The translations under genes and the position numbers were made by a program. From assembly GCF_000526495.1 (NCBI RefSeq), contig NZ_JAGE01000001.1:1-64000 (forward strand): a stretch of DNA of 64,000 nucleotides, given 5' to 3'. Numbering within the stretch: position 1 is the stretch's first letter; the number at the start of each line of letters is the position of its first letter. The notes beneath the pieces are model-generated. The model was not told the DNA's origin. It did no database searches and saw nothing but the letters and a program-made list of their open reading frames with translations. This DNA comes from Ruminiclostridium josui JCM 17888. Lineage in GTDB: Bacteria; Bacillota; Clostridia; Acetivibrionales; DSM-1351. This document shows positions 62,297 to 64,000 of this stretch, piece after piece.

Positions 62297-63550
62297 TTAC
62301 TTCCTCAATTCTTTGAACTGTCTGCACATTTTTTGCTTAATATATATGCCACCACTCCAAACAGTAGCAATTAAAAATAGAATTAAAGCCATATAAAAGT
62401 TCAAATTGTATCCGAATTGTAAAAGCAAATAATATCCAAGTAGTGGTCCTATAAAGCCTCTTATTCCTGTAAGTGTCTGGTGAAATCCCTGATAAATAAG
62501 CTCGTTTTCTTTTGTAGAAAATTTTATTGTGCCTAGGTTCCATAATATACCTATCCCACTTAACCCCAATGAATAACAAGCAAGTCCCAAGTATGCATAA
62601 ATTTTAGATATACTTACATCTGATAATATAAAAAACAAAGGATATAAAATTAGTATACCGAACGAGATTGCCCCAACTTTCCATATGTTTATTCTGTCAA
62701 AAATTCTCCCTGCGTAAGGCATGGTCAAAATAATAAAAAGTTGTGCGTAAATGCCCTTAGCATTAGCCATTTCTACTGTAGACAGTTTTAGAACATTCAA
62801 CATAAATAAGTTGACAGTAGGCATACTTATCATATATGCAAAACCATAAATCATAAATATTATCTCAAAGACAATGAAATCAGTATTTTTAAAAATTGAA
62901 GTCATTGATATTTTAAAAGTTACCGGTTTAGTACCTTTCAATTCAGTGTAATCAACCTTTGATTCAATATAATAGAAAACTCCATATGTTAAAAGTGAAG
63001 CAACTGCTATTATCGATAAAATCCATTTGAACATGCTGGGGTTAAAATCTAACAATTTGCCAACAAGTAATGAGGTTATCATCATGGAGAACATAAGTAT
63101 GCTTCGTACAATACCAAAATATAATCCGCTTCTCTCTTTAAAAAAGTATGGAAAAAAGCTATTGGTTACAGGGAACTGTATTGCAAACACTGAGTGATAG
63201 AAAAAAAGAAAAACTAAATATACAGCAGAATAATTTATAACAAAACTAAATAAAAAAATAAACCTACCAATAATATACCCCCATACAAGTAGTTTTTTTT
63301 TGCTTTTACCGGAATACAATACAGTAAACAGTAGTGAAAAAATAATCGTCGCTGAAGCTATAATACTGATCACAGTTATGTCAAGGTCAGACGATTTAAG
63401 AGGGTTTTGTGCAATTTTCTCCTGTAAAAGCAAAATCCCTTGTGTTATTCCATCTGTTACTGATGAAATCATTAAAAGAATAAACATCCATTTTATTTTG
63501 TTATTATGCAAATCAGAATATTTACTACGCAAGGTACCGTACCTTTCCAT
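62297..63550 (-). CDS. MFS-type membrane transporter
   Basis: 417 aa, about 12 hydrophobic helices, N-terminus cytoplasmic (MERYGTLRSKYSDLHNNKIKW). It has an MFS-like loop with VLYSGKSKKKLLVWGYIIGR between helices 2 and 3 and a second pattern PYAGRIFDRINIWKVG between helices 8 and 9, as in MFS symmetry. Substrate unknown. Start is uncertain: ATG at 63550 has no good RBS, while TTG at 63532 is preceded by AAAGG. It is 11 nt after the HIT-like gene and likely co-transcribed. Confidence 0.85.
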   Translation of the reverse strand: MERYGTLRSKYSDLHNNKIKWMFILLMISSVTDGITQGILLLQEKIAQNPLKSSDLDITVISIIASATIIFSLLFTVLYSGKSKKKLLVWGYIIGRFIFLFSFVINYSAVYLVFLFFYHSVFAIQFPVTNSFFPYFFKERSGLYFGIVRSILMFSMMITSLLVGKLLDFNPSMFKWILSIIAVASLLTYGVFYYIESKVDYTELKGTKPVTFKISMTSIFKNTDFIVFEIIFMIYGFAYMISMPTVNLFMLNVLKLSTVEMANAKGIYAQLFIILTMPYAGRIFDRINIWKVGAISFGILILYPLFFILSDVSISKIYAYLGLACYSLGLSGIGILWNLGTIKFSTKENELIYQGFHQTLTGIRGFIGPLLGYYLLLQFGYNLNFYMALILFLIATVWSGGIYIKQKMCRQFKELRK

Positions 63551-63561
63551 ATTTTTTTTAT

Positions 63562-64000
63562 TTACTTTTTAATACTATAGTATGTATTTTTAATTTCTTC
63601 AGCAATCTCATTCAACCTATTGGAAGTTTGAGGAATAGAAAAGCCAACGAATAGTGGAGAAGTTACATACCTTGGAACTATTTTACAGATAATAGATCGT
63701 TTCCATTGGTAGAAAAATAAGTTAAAGCTATTACAACGTTTAAGTAAATATTTTACGATATTTTGTATATTATCCGCCATAAAATTGTCATTGCGAGAGG
63801 TAGTAATAATATTGAATTCAGTTGAGCAAACTTTGGGTTTACTAGATATGTTTATAGAGCAACTTCCTTCTTGATAAATTTCAATTCCTTCAAAAATTTC
63901 ATCATTTAAGCCTATTTTATAATCAATATCTTTTAGTCCTACTATTTGCATATGTGAATGATTTACTGTTCCACCAGACATTGGTCCATGATTTTTATAA
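63562..64000 (-). CDS. GalT/HIT-like protein (DUF4931 type), N-terminus cut by window edge
   Basis: 146 residues visible, running in from beyond position 64000 without a start. The NHGPMSGGTVNHSHMQIVG segment resembles galactose-1-phosphate uridylyltransferase and DUF4931 proteins, in which the HxHxQ motif (here HSHMQ) carries the catalytic His. The C-terminal part has TEFNIITTSRNDNF and PQTSNRLNEIAEEIKNTYY. A nucleotidyl- or phosphate-transferring role is possible; not certain. The 3' end is in the window, just ahead of the MFS gene. Confidence 0.75.
   Translation of the reverse strand, partial: YKNHGPMSGGTVNHSHMQIVGLKDIDYKIGLNDEIFEGIEIYQEGSCSINISSKPKVCSTEFNIITTSRNDNFMADNIQNIVKYLLKRCNSFNLFFYQWKRSIICKIVPRYVTSPLFVGFSIPQTSNRLNEIAEEIKNTYYSIKK

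Overview
The window looks like chromosomal core DNA of a low-GC, endospore-forming Clostridia species. It carries spoIVB, the complete eight-gene spoIIIA operon, spoIIP, an ABC/GntR operon, an IscR-type Fe-S operon and a giant 2-hydroxyacyl-CoA dehydratase activase. Gene order, and the secreted proteins with copper-amine-oxidase-type N-terminal domains, suggest the Ruminiclostridium/Acetivibrio (cellulolytic cluster III) neighbourhood. That placement is inference. I recognise no prophage, insertion sequence, CRISPR array, rRNA or tRNA gene. Nearly all genes lie on the minus strand; the exceptions are a PHP phosphatase, a small zinc-ribbon protein and a two-component system.

Region 1 (1-12.7 kb, transcribed right to left) runs asp23, then amaP-DUF2273-nusB, then xseA-xseB-ispA, then a ~610-nt structured RNA, then oapA-dxs-tlyA-nadK-argR-recN, and ends at a partial spoIVB. 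The RNA sits between ispA and a DUF21-like membrane protein, directly upstream of dxs. Its ends pair with each other and its length is 610 nt. This is the OLE RNA / OapA ribonucleoprotein locus, the most remarkable element in the window.

Region 2 (12.8-18.4 kb) is spoIIIAA-AH, the mother-cell export channel of the engulfed forespore. Region 3 (18.5-21 kb) is a lipoprotein-gntR-ABC operon whose promoter lies partly inside a perfect 42-bp palindrome, almost certainly the operator of its own GntR/YtrA-type repressor. Region 4 (21-27 kb) holds a metal-binding CD1247-like protein, efp, an M24 peptidase, aroQ, an endonuclease-IV-like protein, an M18 aminopeptidase and a PHP phosphatase. After it comes a decayed gene (27.1-27.8 kb).

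Region 5 (28-33.3 kb) is iscR-iscS-iscU-mnmA, which provides sulfur for Fe-S clusters and for tRNA 2-thiouridine, followed by small proteins and rarA. Region 6 (33.3-45 kb) contains secreted stalk-domain proteins (a triple-repeat protein, an HtrA-like protease and an RsiV-like protein), thpR, a sugar nucleotidyltransferase fused to a degenerate phosphomannomutase domain, lepA and spoIIP. Region 7 (45.3-53 kb) has a zinc-ribbon protein, an OmpR-type response regulator with an unusual multi-TM kinase, a 157-bp imperfect palindrome and the activase. Region 8 (53-64 kb) has aspS and hisS behind a T-box leader whose specifier and acceptor-binding bases both point to tRNA-Asp, then apt-relA-dtd-MBL-hemZ, an MFS protein and a partial GalT/HIT-like gene.

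Start codons were chosen by Shine-Dalgarno position. In many genes an upstream ATG-GAG-G or TTG-containing string is the ribosome-binding site itself, so the true start is a few codons downstream.
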